The notes under the pieces: model-generated
The model's input: only the letters and a program-made list of their open reading frames with translations
Database searches by the model: none
What the model was told of the DNA's origin: nothing
Shown: positions 12,101-25,200 of the stretch, one piece after another
How the letters are laid out: every line of letters starts with the position of its first letter
How positions within the stretch are numbered: position 1 is the first letter of the stretch
DNA from: Lottia gigantea
Taxonomy: Eukaryota > Mollusca > Gastropoda > Lottiidae
NCBI RefSeq assembly: GCF_000327385.1
Contig: NW_008707617.1
Coordinates: forward strand, 940,298 to 1,004,297
Length of the DNA: 64,000 nt
Direction of reading: 5' to 3'
Position numbers and translations under genes: made by a program

Positions 12101-15100
12101 CTAAGGTAAGGTGTACATTTTAGGAAGGTATGTTATTAGGAGGTGGTCTTTTTTTATATCAGGATTAACAAGCTGGGTTAATCAAACAGCTGGTACTTTG
12201 ATTAGTTAATCTGAATCAGTAGGAGCTTTCATTAACATTAAGCTTACTTACTCAGATGAACGCTGTTTGTTAAAGTTTTCAAGCTGAATGACATGGTTTC
12301 TTATAGGTAGTAAAAAAGCCAGTAGTAAAAGCCAAAACTATTTTGAGCCCAGCTCAGGTGATGCACAACAGAATTATTGCTATGCAGAAACAAGCATTAG
12401 AGGCCGCTGCTGCAAGGAAAGCTGCTTCAGAGACACCTACTGCCACTGCACCAGTAAGTTGTTATTTAGCTTGAAACTCAATAAACATGAACTGTGATTT
12501 AGGATTTAAAGGTCTTATAATTGATATGGACTTTTCAGATGTCCTTGGCTATTATTTGCAAAATTGTGGTGGTTTTAATGCTCAATGATTCTTTTTTTGT
12601 TTCCCTCTCTGTTGATGGATCTTAAACATGCCAAGCCAGCAGCACACAGAGCCTCAGATTTATTGTGGTATCTGAATGACTAGAAACTGTTTCCATGTCA
12701 GCCCCTCTATTTGTATCACTGACAAAGGGAGACCAGGTCTCTCCATAGAGACTGAGATATTTCAGGTATTAATATGATATTCTCGATTACTATATTATAT
12801 TTTGTTATTACAGTCTGCTAGCAGTGCCATTACAAATCTATTTGGTGGAAGTAAACAACGTGTAGCACATACAGCTATTAATAATAAGACACAGGCTGTT
12901 ACAGCTTCTAAATCAGAAAAACGTCAACAACATATTCCCACCATTGTAAGTAACAGATCATAAATGTTATTTGTCAAGCCTTTAAGCAAGGTAGAATGAA
13001 TTAAAATAAAAACTACCAAGGGTTCTGTAGTGGAGTCTGTTAGAGTATTGAAAACTTTACGTGACATCATTTGCTAGGTTATCTCAACTAAATAGTGGTT
13101 TTGGGTTCTAATCTCAATCAGTGTGTGAAAGTCTGTGACCTTGAATAAGCCATCTTTCCTCATTTTTCCAGTCAGCTCAGGTACGCATAATCCAGGAAAG
13201 ATTAATGCAAAGGACCAGCTAGTAGAAAGAATCCTTGTGAACCTAAGTTGTTATCCTGTAAAAAAAATTGTTGCTTCTTTCTATTTTCACCATTGAGTCT
13301 TTTTTTACAGAAAAATTTAAAGAGACCAACAGTACCAGCTGAATATGGATCTAAAGTACCAACTGCTATTAGACAGCGATACCTTAATCTGATAATAGAT
13401 GAATGTTTGAAATTTATTAAAGATGAAGAAACAGCTTTTAAGAGGGTATATAATTTTTATGTCTCCTTTTTTTATATGCCCACATCTCTCTATGTGGACT
13501 TATATTGTCGGCAAATCAGTCGGTCCGTCCGTCCGTCCGTTCGTTCGTCCATTTGCTTGTAAATGCTCTAAAAACTAGATTTTTGATGGAATCAAATGAA
13601 ATTCATAAAACGAAGATCAAGTTCGAATTTGAGCTATTTTCGACTGTTAGAAGCAGAGTTATTTCCCTTGCCCCAAAATCTTGAATATTTACCATCCGCA
13701 TGCCGTGGGGGGCGTATATGGCTGTGGTCCACTATCTTTGATTTTGTGATGAATTGGAGACGGAGGAACTGACTTCAAAACTTGAGTCGAATAAGACAAT
13801 AAACTGTGGCCAATGTGTTACAGACTAGGGCTGAACGATATTGGTTCAAGTAGATATCGCGATATTGTGCATTATTATATCACAATACCAGTATAAAGAG
13901 ATGATTATTATGTGCCTCTCAATGTAAAAAATTTTCATTATTCAAATCATCTATCTCACTTGAAATGGAATGTGCCTTCTTCTTTTGAGCACCAAGTAAG
14001 TCTTTCTAAGGATTGCAAGCAGGAAAATGGTCAAATTGGCACATAAACTGCCAAACCAACATGGTTATCAAATGATTGAGGTTTTATATTTGACCTATTT
14101 CAGGGTCAAGAAGAAGAACATGTAGCCTATGGTAGAAGTTCTAATAAAAATATCTATCTTCGAATGGCTGTCAATACTATTAAACGTTTACGATCAGAGG
14201 CTGATGTTAAAAATAACTCTCCAAAGAAGGTGGTAGCTAATGCTCAATCCCATGAAGCTACTCTTGGAGGTTCACGAGCTGCTAAAACCAGCTTTACTTT
14301 AAAAAGATCAGGTGCTCATCAAACCTTCTTTGGAGATTTTTCAGGTATGTTTTAACAAAGTTTGTTGATCAATACTCCCAGAAGTATCTATTACTCAGTA
14401 TTGTTGAATATAGTTTGAGATATCAGCATCCGCTGGAAGCAAACTTTAACTAGTCATCTACCTACCTACCTATCATTGAATAAACCAGCAGACGTTTTCA
14501 TTTCACATTCAAAGAGATATATATATAACTGCCATATGATTTGCTTGACCAATTGGTGGAAACCTTGTTTTCTACTGAGGATGATGATAAAGAAGTAAAC
14601 GTGTTGATTGATTAAAGAAGTTTGATTTACTATTTAATTGAAGACAAATCTGATGTCAGATCTTTACTATGAAAATACTTGGGGTACTCTTGAATTCAGT
14701 TGTTTTAGAAGTAGGACGAGTCTCTTGCCATGCTATGATAATCTCTATTTTGTAGGTGCTGAATTATACAAGAGATTATCTAAATATGTAACATCAGAAG
14801 AAGATCTACAGACCAATAATTTTCCTAGACCAGACTCGAACTCTTCATCTAGTGCTAAATTTTATGTTGATAATAAAAAAATAAAAGATCCAACATTGAA
14901 AGGTAAGTATTTTTTAGTTTTTGGAGGTGGCTGCCATGAAGTTTTTGTTGAGAACTAGGGCTGGGTAAAATAATTGAAATGATCGATTATTGTCGATAGG
15001 AATTTTTAATTTTGGTAATTGATCATCGAAGTACATCATCGATTAAATGTCAACGTTATATTTTCTCCACTGTACCTGTTAACATGTAGTAATCTCTGCC

Positions 15101-18100
15101 ACATGGGTTACCTTCAGCACATAACTTACCCACAATAAACTACATGTATAACATGTATAATAAGCCATCAAATCAATAATAATACTACTATGACACAAAA
15201 ATGACCCATGGAATTAAAAATTTGATATGAATTTTATTTAGTATTTAGAAGAATTCTCACTTTGATTGATCAGTATTTTACCGTCAATAATCGATTGCAT
15301 TTTGGTAATCGATACCCAGCCTTATTGAGAACATTCATGATGAATCTATGATTACTCTTTGAAATGGTAAATAGACAGGATTCAGATACAGAATGAGTAC
15401 ATGTTTTGATACAACAAGGTTGTTTGACTGTTAATGTAAAAGCCTGTGAGGATATAATTATTGAGAATGTTTCACTTTTTCATTGTTTAAACAGGCAGAA
15501 TGATTATTTTGTAGATTATGAAAAGATCTGTAATAGATGTGGTAAAAGGTTTGTGGTCTATCCTGATTGTGAATATGGTAGTTTTGAAGAATGTTCTTTT
15601 CACTGGGGTAAAGCTTGGAAAAGAAAAGGTATATTTCTTGAATTTGATAAAGGTCTTGCTCACAAATGAAAGTAACATGCTGTAGCTTCAATTTGTAGAC
15701 AATTTCTGGGAGCAAAACTGGGAGTGGAAATAAAAAAATCAGCAAGTTCTTGCCATCTTCTTAGCAATGATCTTTCCTGGATAATCCATACCCATAAATT
15801 TAATTGACTTGAAAATAACAGAAGAAAATCTCCATATTCCAAGGTTGATTAAGTTTTACAGAAAATTTCGTTAGATGAAGGGGTGTTTACTGTTGATTCT
15901 GTTTTTTTTTTTGCCAGTTGCTGGTCAATGGGAAACCAGGTACACATGCTGTAGTGGTGATTTAAGTGCTACAGGTTGTGCTGTTAGTAAAGCTCATACA
16001 TATGAATCTAATAAATATGAAAATATTACCGGGTATATGAAGACTATGCCTACATCACCACCATTAGATGGAAATTATGGTGTTTATGCAATGGACTGTG
16101 AAATGGTAAGGAGATCCATACCTTGCGTTCTTGGCAAACTAATGCTAGGAATTATTTGGTCACTTAGATACACCCTTGTTGCAACGCACATTTTTACTTT
16201 CCAGGCCCTTATTAACATCCTTAAATTGGTTGTAAAAGTTTTTTCCTGCTCTTCTAGCTTTTATGATTATCAGGGCCATTTATTTGCCATTTTTGCCATC
16301 AGATGTCTGTTGTTCTTGTAATTATAGAAATATGTAGTCATTATGAAAAAATGGTGCTTATAATATCTTCGGACATTGCATAAGTGACATTGCAAGAACC
16401 ATACCCTGTCATGATGACCCTGGAAATGATTTATTTCCTGTGGTTTTTGTTTCTTAAATGGACATACCACATGACAGAATTTTATTCTGAGCTGTCATCA
16501 TGAAAGCTTATATTGAGTTCTGTCAACTTGTTTAACAAATATTTAGAGGACAACAATTTTGTTCTGTCATTTTCAGAATAATTCATAAATTCAAATAATG
16601 TTTAGTTCATGTATCTGTATTTGAACAATTGTTATGTATGAACTAGGTATATACTACTGGTGGTATGGAGTTAGCTAGAGTAACAGTTGTTGGTTCAGAT
16701 AAACAACCAGTGTATGAAACACTAGTTAAACCAGACTATCCCCTAATAGATCCTAATACAAGGTTTGTACTTAGACTTCAACCCTATCCATCATTCATGA
16801 GATTCAAATCAACAAGATTAGTCATTTATGACAACAAAAATATGTTTTTTTTTGTTTAAATTCGTGTAATGGTTGTTTGGACGTAATGGATTTATGGTGA
16901 GTTATTGTGCCAAGCCCAAGAAATAAGATTATATGAAGCAGTCTCGTCATTAAGGTGGGGTCCATGGGGGCTAGTGAGAATTAAACCAGTAAACCCTTCA
17001 GTTCAGCAGAGATTTTGCTATGTCCTTGTACAGAATCAAAAAAGATGAACTTGTTTATTTTTGGCTTCTGAAAATCGCCAGAAATGAGTTCTCTGCACTT
17101 CTTATTTTTCACATTTTTAAGGGGAAAGGGACCAAAACTCACAGCACGAAAAATTTGTGTCACCTTGCGTGGATGTACCTTGTCAGCATCAGCTAAGCAC
17201 AGAATCTGAGCCCCAGCACCGATTCACTCCTAGCGACGGGGCTGCTCCAAGGTGTCAATATTGGTCCCAGAATGCAATGATCCAGAGCTCAATTTACAAT
17301 GAAATTTGTTACTCTGTTGGTGTATATCTTACCATAATTCTGATTGATGTTATAGATATAGTGGTATAGAAGAGAAAGATCTAGATAATGTTAAAACTAC
17401 ACTGAGAAATGTACAAGCAGTATTACTGAGTTTATTTAATGATAAAACTATTCTAATGGGTCATAGTTTAGAGAGTGATTTAATGGCAGTCAAGGTAATA
17501 TAATAATTCAGGCATGTTGAAGAGTTTTGAGAATGATCTTTCTTAGATGACTTCATGGTTTGGCTTTGTGAACATACCAAAACTCTTCAAAATCAATCTT
17601 ATTCAGATAAGACCTAGCTTTTTATTAGCTTTTATTTTTAATATGGCCACTTCAGTTAGAGGTCTAACTATGGACGTCTTGAGCATTTGTCTGTTTAATG
17701 ACACCACCAGCCAATCAAATTTCATCCCTCTTCAATGCTGGGATCTTTTGACATGGACAAAAGGTGTGTTGATAAACTGGTCTAGCCTGTCGTTAGAACC
17801 TAACTGAAGTGGCTAAAAAAAAACCATTTGCTAATAAAAAATAAACGAAACTTAAATTTGGTCTACATGTACTTCAATTAGACTGCTTCGAAATGGATTG
17901 GAGAAACTCCATTTTATGTCTGGCTCTAAGCGTGATGATGTCACATCCATCCGCATTTCATACCTGAGGAAGGGCCAGATTTGTCAGGCTAGGATGTTTT
18001 GATGATGTGAGCTCCTATGATACAATAAATGATTGATGTTGAATTTCAGATTATTCACAATACAGTAGTAGATACGTCTCTAGTATTTCCTCATAGATTA

Positions 18101-18594
18101 GGTTTGCCTTATAAAAGAGCATTAAGAAATTTAATGTCGGAACATCTCCAGAAAATTATACAAAACGATGGTAGGTGTAATCTTTCATATATAGATATAA
18201 GATATATTGTCACTAACACAAAAGACCAAAAGTGTACTCTGCAAAATCAGACATTTTTTAACGACCTGTAGAAAACTGACCTTTACTCTCTAATAAGAAG
18301 GCTATTAAATATTTTTATGTTTGATGAAATACAAGTCAAATATTGGTGCTGTTTTACCAGCATTCGACATTTTATTGAGAGATTGGATGCAAATATCATC
18401 TGCAAAATGGTATGAATTATCTTCACTAAGTCTAGTCTACTTCCGTAATCGGTTTATGCAGATTATTTGTGATTTTAATTGTCATTATTTTTTCAGAGGG
18501 TGGCCATGACAGTAATGAAGATGCCTTAGCTTGTTTAGAGTTGATGCAATGGAGATTGAAAGAGGATGCCAAGAGAGAACACAGAAGATCTTGA
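9155..18594 (+). CDS. REXO1: RNA exonuclease 1 homologue (REXO1), complete
   Basis: REXO1 is a nuclear DEDDh 3'-5' exonuclease; the human protein is known as an elongin A-binding partner. Fourteen phased exons give about 1230 aa, close to human (1221): 9155-9263, 9831-11770, 12040-12105, 12307-12453, 12814-12945, 13311-13445, 14104-14344, 14756-14902, 15515-15628, 15918-16105, 16647-16762, 17356-17494, 18050-18170, 18497-18594. Exon 1 encodes an N-terminal CCCH motif (C13, C21, C26, H30) like that of vertebrate REXO1. Residues about 320-600 are a Ser/Lys/His low-complexity tract. The C-terminal nuclease keeps all catalytic residues: D1070 and E1072 in YAMDCEM, D1153 in GHSLESDL, H1202 and D1207 in GGHDSNED. 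A Cys/His cluster (CNRCGKRF ... CSFHWG) precedes it, as in the family. The gene is head-to-head with TUT4 and tail-to-tail with RPS21. Confidence 0.96.
12600..12770 (-). mobile_element. Degraded SINE fragment in REXO1 intron
   Basis: Blocks GATGGATCTTAAACATGC, GAGCCTCAGATTTATTGTGG, TCCATGTCAGCCCCTCTATT and CACTGACAAAGGG match the reverse of the SINE middle part. It is strongly diverged. Confidence 0.5.
13470..13760. repeat. Dispersed repeat fragment with (GTCC)n run
   Basis: TATGCCCACATCTCTCTATG is followed at 13518-13551 by a GTCC/GTTC microsatellite and then GAAGCAGAGTTATTTCCCTTG. This layout is a repeat type I associate with molluscan genomes. It lies in the REXO1 intron after exon 13311-13445, and the match is from memory only. 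Confidence 0.4.
13824..13930. mobile_element. hAT-like end fragment in REXO1 intron
   Basis: It begins TAGGGCTGAACGATATTGGT and continues TCAAGTAGATATCGCGATAT. A related start, TAGGGCTAAGCCATATTGGT, occurs at 23368. No matching opposite terminus was found for either, so both look truncated. Confidence 0.45.
14956..15324. mobile_element. hAT-type MITE with 8-bp target duplication in REXO1
   Basis: 369 bp with inverted ends TAGGGCTGGGTA and TACCCAGCCTTA. It is flanked on both sides by the identical 8 bp TTGAGAAC (14948-14955 and 15325-15332). An 8-bp duplication is typical of hAT transposons. It lies in the REXO1 intron before exon 15515-15628 and has no coding capacity. Confidence 0.9.
17644..17816. 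mobile_element. Short MITE in REXO1 intron (CCACTTCAG ends)
   Basis: About 170 bp with inverted ends GGCCACTTCAGTTAG and CTAACTGAAGTGGC. TA borders the right end. A related half copy lies at 21525-21615. No coding capacity. Confidence 0.65.
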
Positions 18595-18884
18595 TCTGAA
18601 TTTGGCTTAAAGGAATTGCTTTAATTCTGTATATAGAGCTCAGGTTTAGCTGATTTCCCGATCTTAATGTAGGAATCATGGAATTGTCTTTTATAATTGC
18701 TAGATTTATAATATCTGAAGAAAACAGGCATTATTTTAAAATCTTCTGTATTTTTGAAAAATTTGTTTTCTTCAAAAGCTAGTATCCATCTAGACCCTTA
18801 TACAGAATTGGAGTAACTAGTTTTGCTGTGATAATATGATAACCATTAAATTATTTCTATCTGAAGTTTATTAAGGATTTAAAA

Positions 18885-18890
18885 AAATAA
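18885..18890 (+). terminator. Polyadenylation signal of REXO1
   Basis: A canonical AATAAA lies about 290 bp after the REXO1 stop codon in an A-rich stretch, and a second AATAAA-like run follows within 20 bp. It is the first good signal after the stop, so the 3' UTR is probably about 0.3 kb. Confidence 0.6.
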
Positions 18891-20167
18891 AGTCATATAA
18901 ATAAATATATTAGTTGCTTATATTTGCATAATATGCCTATCAGTGGGGATACAGGGGTACCTTAACCTAACCCTGCATCCCTTGAATTTGGTTTGCACAC
19001 ACTTTATTTTTTCACAAATTTAATAGTATGATTTTTATACGTTTTTGTCTCAAAATATGTTTCAGGATGCACCAGATTAATTCAATATTTCAACAGTTTT
19101 CTTGGGAGATTCTCTCCGATGCCCCATGAGACATAGCCCCCTCCCCATTGAGTCAGTCTACTCTGTCCCCTTTTTGTACCCTCAATTATGAACAATGCTA
19201 TGCACAGCTGAAATTGGTTTCTATTGACTGGTTACATTACTTAATTTGTTATTCATAATTACATATCTGATGATTATTTATAAGTTTTTCTTTATTCTCA
19301 TGGAACCAAGATTAAAATATTTAACAGAGCTAAAGAATTCATGGTAATATAGATCTATTTTTAGGATCTTACTGACCAATATAATTAAGTTATTGACCCA
19401 AAATGTTGGAACTTATTACCATAACCCATGTTGTTAATAAGTGTGTTATTTATTAAGATCTGTTTTGTATATTTTGTCATGTATTTAAAGTAAACAGATT
19501 TACAACTGTAATGATCTCTATTATATTGGTTGGCTGAAGAAGCCTGATACATTATGATAATTGCATTGCCTTATTGGTAATCTATTTCCCTTTAATATAG
19601 GATTTCGGGGAAGGGAGGGTTTGATTCTCCAAACAGGAATTCTTTAGCTAAGCTTGAGAGTAAAAGTGTTCAGTCTCTTTAGAAGTTAAGCCTTCTTTGT
19701 CATAATTCACCATGTTTTCAAGTTATGCTGTATTTGTTACCCCTGGACTACTAGAAAGTAGTAATTACCACTATATTCTAATACACACCATATAATTCAG
19801 ATTGGATGCCCAAACATTGATATGTCACCACTCTTCATATGACGCCACAATTGATATAATTACAATTTTCTCAGAGGTAAGAAATATAGCATTACATTGA
19901 CGACCAGCAAACCCTTTAAGAGTCTGGCTTTAAACCAGTTAAACTCTTTTCTGATCCTGATTGGACCGGGGACAAGGGGATTTAAATCTGGACAAATTGT
20001 TACCATATAAGAAACTCTAGTATAGGACCCCATACCCACCACTAGTTTCAAATTATAACAACAATTGTTTCTACATTATTTTATTTGTCAGTTGTACACA
20101 TCTTAGAAATTTCTGAAGAAGAAAAAAATTCTCATTGTATATTGCTTTATCACAGGAATAAACGGTT
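18891..20167. other. Tail-to-tail intergenic gap between REXO1 and RPS21
   Basis: About 1.3 kb of AT-rich sequence separates the candidate polyadenylation signals of the two convergent genes. Only short fortuitous reading frames are present. I recognise no repeat family or RNA gene in it. Confidence 0.6.
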
Positions 20168-20173
20168 TTTATT
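20168..20173 (-). terminator. Candidate polyadenylation signal of RPS21
   Basis: TTTATT on the plus strand reads AATAAA on the minus strand, about 195 bp beyond the RPS21 stop. A second copy lies at 20080-20085. Which one is used is unknown. Confidence 0.45.
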
Positions 20174-20367
20174 AGCTAAGAAATTCTCCACTACAAAATA
20201 AGGTTATCCACATAACTTATAAGAATGCATATAGTGATGAAATAAGTAAATTGTCACAAATACATAATAATTACTATCATAAATTTCATTAATTTCGTTG
20301 CTTCTATCACTTATTGACATTTATCAGAAAGAATTTAAATTTAGTGAAATTTTCTACAGTGTCATAC

Positions 20368-21393
20368 TTACGGTGAGATAATTTTATCTTTTTTACATAA
20401 TCTGTTGATACAATCATCAGCTTCACCCTACAATAAATAGCAGTTCTATTAAGATGTGGCAGAAAATTATTTCATAATTCAAGAAATGTAAAGCTATGAT
20501 GAAATTTTTAATTACACTGCAAGCAACAGACAAACATTGACTGTTAATTTATATTTCATGATCTAATTGGACAACTTTGTTCATAAAAAGAACATTTAAA
20601 ATCCTTGTCATTGTAAAGTAGATTTTGAAGTTGAAAATACCTACCATAAACCTAATTTTACCACAAATGGCATATAATTTCTGTGTACCAGTCATTCTAC
20701 CAGTGGTCTCATCAACCTACAAATAACAACAATAAAATTCTATCTCTGAACAAGTAAAAAGATTTTGTTGATTAATTTTACTTGTGCACCTCTCATACTG
20801 CAGATGTGTTTCAGATAAACAAACCTAGACAGTTAGTTTAGGAAACAGAAGGTAATGATTACTGACAAATTCACACATCAGATGACAATTTTGATGCCAC
20901 ACAGTACATGTATTACAAATATATATTGAATCTGCTTTGTATTATATCTTACCTCAGCAATAGCCAATTGAATAGAAGAATAATCATTAGCATGGATAAT
21001 CTGATTACTAGCAGAGCTAAAAAAATAAATAATAATCATTATATTCGCCATAGAAAATTGTTTCATTCAATTTTAAAAAGACATAATTCTGAATAACTAG
21101 AATTTGAAATTATTTTCCTAACTGACTCGTACATGGTCCACCATACAGATTTGACATCAAGCTCTTGAGATAACAGACCAATATTCAGGAGAAATCTCAA
21201 CAGGTAGATAAAGGGCTCAAAATGTATGTATGTTCTCTAGCATATGTGGCCACCAAAAATCAAGCATAGAATGAAAGTATCTTTTGACTGTCAAGAGATT
21301 AGTTGATACAGATTCAATAATTAATATCCAAAACAATTATTACCATTTTCGTGGGATGTACATATCAACAAATTCTCCTGCCTCGTTCTGCAT
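20368..21393 (-). CDS. RPS21: 40S ribosomal protein S21 (eS21)
   Basis: This is a small structural protein of the cytosolic 40S subunit. Four phased coding exons, 21393-21344, 21016-20953, 20716-20645 and 20427-20368, give 81 aa (human 83). The start MQNEAGEFVDMYIPRK is nearly identical to animal S21. It continues with CSASNQIIHANDYSSIQLAIAE, then TGRMTGTQKLYAICG and GEADDCINRLCKKD. A 3' splice site just upstream (exon start at 21425) shows that the first exon is non-coding; I could not place it, nor the 5' oligopyrimidine tract expected for a ribosomal protein gene. The gene is head-to-head with ANKRD29. No intronic C/D snoRNA was visible. Confidence 0.97.
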
Positions 21394-21425
21394 CTTGATT
21401 TATCAAAGTGATGTTTTCACAATAC

Positions 21426-22211
21426 CTACAATGACATATAATAATTAAATACCATTTTATTCATAATGATCTTCTGTTTAATCAAAATAAGATCTATTTT
21501 TGTTCCTTGTAAAGATTAGCTTTCATTTTCAATCTACCACTTCAGTAAGGGTCTGACAACTTTCTTTCTAATTTATTACACTGCCAATGCCAGCCAATCA
21601 TAATTAATCCCACTCTTTCTACTTTTACCAGTATTGATATAATCAGAGAGAAGATCTATACAGGTGAAAACAAATTTGGGTCATATGATATGAATACAGA
21701 GTATCTCTCAGCAGTACTTTGGATATCTTAATTCATTCTTGACTGGCAAATATGAAATTCTGTAAACATTGTCGTCGGGCAGGTCAATAAGTAGTAAAAA
21801 GGGCGACTTTTTGTTCATTTCTGGTGCACTTTCATGTCATTTTTTTCGCCATTGAGATAAGAGGCTAATAGTTAACTACAAAGGACGCATTATTTTACAA
21901 GCAAAATGGAATATATGATCAATTTTACACAGAGATATCAAAATAGCCTTACAACTTGAAATGTTGATCTAAAGAGGAAGCACATGGGTCGAGTACCAGA
22001 ATGCATTGCAAATTGGAGACTCGATCAATCTGACACTAAATCTTGTGTGCGATGTGGATGCCGCGATAGAAGCGAGGAATGTATACTTTTGTCTTGTTTA
22101 GAAATTGTTTGCGATGATATCGTAAAAAAAATTTCAACAGTAAGGAAATCGCATGCCTTAAGAGATAATAAAAATCATATTGCAAAGAATCCGAGCCCGT
22201 AGATATAAATC
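21426..22211. promoter_or_regulatory. Divergent intergenic region between RPS21 and ANKRD29
   Basis: The two start codons are about 820 bp apart on opposite strands, so this stretch must hold the RPS21 non-coding first exon and the 5' end of ANKRD29. It contains at 21525-21615 a partial copy of the CCACTTCAG repeat also seen at 17644-17816. I see no TATA box. Promoter function is inferred from position. Confidence 0.5.
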
Positions 22212-25200
22212 ATGGCTGGCAAGGTAAGTTATAGATTTTAGGACAATTCGACTAAATATTTTACCTATTCGACCAGTGGAACAAATCAAGAGGACATTTC
22301 GCCCATTTTCTGTTATTTTTTGGATCATTTTTTATTTATAAGAGGTTCTGAGGATTATGTTCTGTACAAAATATTATCAACCCAAAACCAAAGACAGTAA
22401 AAGATTCCTCTGGAGCTAGTATAAATATAATTGCAGTTCAGGAACTTATCGAAGTGTAGGATTAATTAGAAATGTCAAAGATTTAGATGGTTTGATTATC
22501 AATGTTACTTTTTTACAGAAAGAAACACCTTTAGATCAACAGCTACATTTGGCTGCCTTACAGGGAAATTTAGAACATCTGAAAAGGGTTCTGGCAACCA
22601 AGAAAGTTCATGTTGATTGTAAAGACAAGGTGAGATTTCCTTACATTCTTCATTAAAGGATTAAGGCCATTCATTTATCAAGGACATTTTGGCCATGGAA
22701 TAAGTTTCAAAAATATTATAAAGTTTGATGATACAGTGTCCATGTAGATTTCTTTTAAAGGGACAGATGCACCATTTTGGGAGGTTTGTTTTATGAATAC
22801 AGACCAATATATTATGAATGAATGTAAAAAGTCTTCAGAAATACCGTACTAGAAAAATCACATAACTCCTTTAAAAATACTTCAAACTAGGAATTTTACT
22901 AAATATTTCTATAGATGTCTTTTTTATATATAACATCGAGTCATCATTTTAACATTCAATCACGGATAATTCTTGACACACATGGATTTGAAGGCTCAAA
23001 TTTTGACAGTGAACTATTACTGATTGGCTAAGCTACAAAATTCTCGTTTCTGAGAATAAAGTATGATTGGTGAAAAAAAATGGTACATCTGTTCCTTAAA
23101 GAAAAAAATAATCAACTAAAACCTCTAGGTTAGAGCTTAATTACTTCAGTTCATGATAAATTTATAATCAAGTTGAAGATCTGTGTGTCTATATGGTGTT
23201 ATATAACAGTAATCATGGTTAACATGTGGAATTTATTTTGATAATTCTTTCTTTTATGTTTAACAACCATCACATATTTTATTAATAATCTTCTTAAAAG
23301 TTTATTAACCATTGTAGAATGATCAGATGGATTAGAATTAGACATTGTGCTTGACAACTGAATTGAAGTAGGGCTAAGCCATATTGGTTCAAGTGACTAT
23401 TAGAATATCTATCATTAATATATTTGTGTATGGATATTAAGTATATACTAGTATATAGTCCAGTCATTTGATCAATCATACATTAATCTCAGTAACAGGA
23501 ATTTTAGCTAAACTAATCAGTAATAGTCTTCACAGCTCACTGTCCAAATTTGAGCCTTCTTGACAACCCGTCTTTTCACAATACTCTGCCATATTTGAAG
23601 TATATCTGAAGGGATTATGTGATTTTCGTGCAGTTCTAGTAGTTCTAAAGACTATTTACATATTTTCAAGACCCAAATCCACTTTCAAATTGGTCATCTG
23701 AATATTTGCTTTAATAATTGATAGAGCACCATATGGATATTTATAACCAATATAATGACCTCATTTGTCATAAAGGAACATTAGAATTTTGCAAGCCATT
23801 AGCTTCATGGATGTTCATATAAAACAAAACAGATCACAAAAATGAATGTGAGCTGTGAACACTACAACATACTAGCTTAGCTGAAAAATTGCTGTTTCTG
23901 AGACTAAAGTATACTTGGTCAAAACAGATGGTGAATCTGTCACTTTAAGGGGTTATCTAGAACTTGTCATTTCCTTTATATCAGATATTTGTTATACAAT
24001 TGACAATCAATAACTTACACAAGGTAATGAAATATAGAAAACACAGCTGTTGACAACTTACCTATCAAATCTTTAACATGAAAATTACAGACACACACAT
24101 ATTCATCAGCTAGCTGTGCAATTTACATTTCTTTTGCAAACCTAACTGGCACAAATTCTCTAATCCACACTCCTGAATGAATTGACAACAAATATCTAAC
24201 ATTATGATAAATTATTCTCAGGGCTAAGTAAATTAGAGATTTCACAGTATACTGAAATTAGACTCTATTGTTAGTGTTAAAATACATATTGTATTGTGAT
24301 TCCACCAAAACTAAGCGTTTTATGACATCATTATTTAAAAACCTGCTATTGATATTTATGGACCTATGTGATGGTGATGTTATTAAGCGCCCATTTTTAG
24401 TGGAATTGCGAGATCAATAGACATCTGATTGAAAATTGGAATGTTACAAATCAATGCTTTAAGTGTCCCCGATACACACAATTTTTAGAAAACCTCTTTA
24501 CAATTCCCTTCATTTTTGTCTTGTACTCTTCAGAAAACTTTTTTTCAACATAATTTTCTGAAAATGCAAACTTTTATTTATAAATTGAAAGTACAAAATT
24601 ACAAGATTTTGATAAATAGTGACCAATGCAAATAATGCAATAACTTTTTTGAATATTGCTTGAATGAAAATTTGTCAGTACCAGTTTTGCCTAGTCTTAT
24701 TCATCATGTTCATAGCTGTTTTGTGTGATCTGAAATGCAAATTATTTTATAGGAGGGAACTTCACCTTTTTTCTGAATTTACTATTAGTTATGTTGAAAT
24801 TTTGTTGTTTTTTTAGGAGGGAACTTCACCTTTTTTATGAATTTACTATTAGTTATCTTATGTTGAAATTTTGTTGTTTTTTTAGGAGGGAACTACACCT
24901 TTAATCCTTGCTGCTGCCAACAATCATATAGAATGTGTTCGTGAATTATTACGTCAAGGAGCAGACGCTACTTCCAGACGTTTGGTAATTATAATTCTTA
25001 GATCAGATTCTTAGAATCTAAAGATCAAATTTGCAAGGATTAACGTTATTTTTCATATATTGATGAACAATACGGGAGAGATTATAACATTACTATCCTC
25101 ATATATTTCTATCATCAATCTATTGTCAAGATTTATGTCATTTTGCCTGTCATTTCACCAAGTGATGAGACTTGTTCTTGTCCACATACACAAGATTCTA

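Noticed and set aside
17920-18020. Possible C/D box snoRNA (GTGATGA ... CTGA) in a REXO1 intron
   Set aside because: C and D boxes are only about 30 bases apart and there is no terminal stem. The flanks look like a repeat.
20428-21343. Intronic snoRNAs in RPS21
   Set aside because: Ribosomal protein introns often host snoRNAs, but no properly ordered C and D boxes were found on the coding strand.
21984-22202. Open frame of 72 codons ending just before the ANKRD29 ATG, in the same frame
   Set aside because: Two in-frame stops (TAG, TAA) separate it from MAGKKETPL, and it has no family resemblance. At most it is an upstream ORF; it is not an N-terminal extension.
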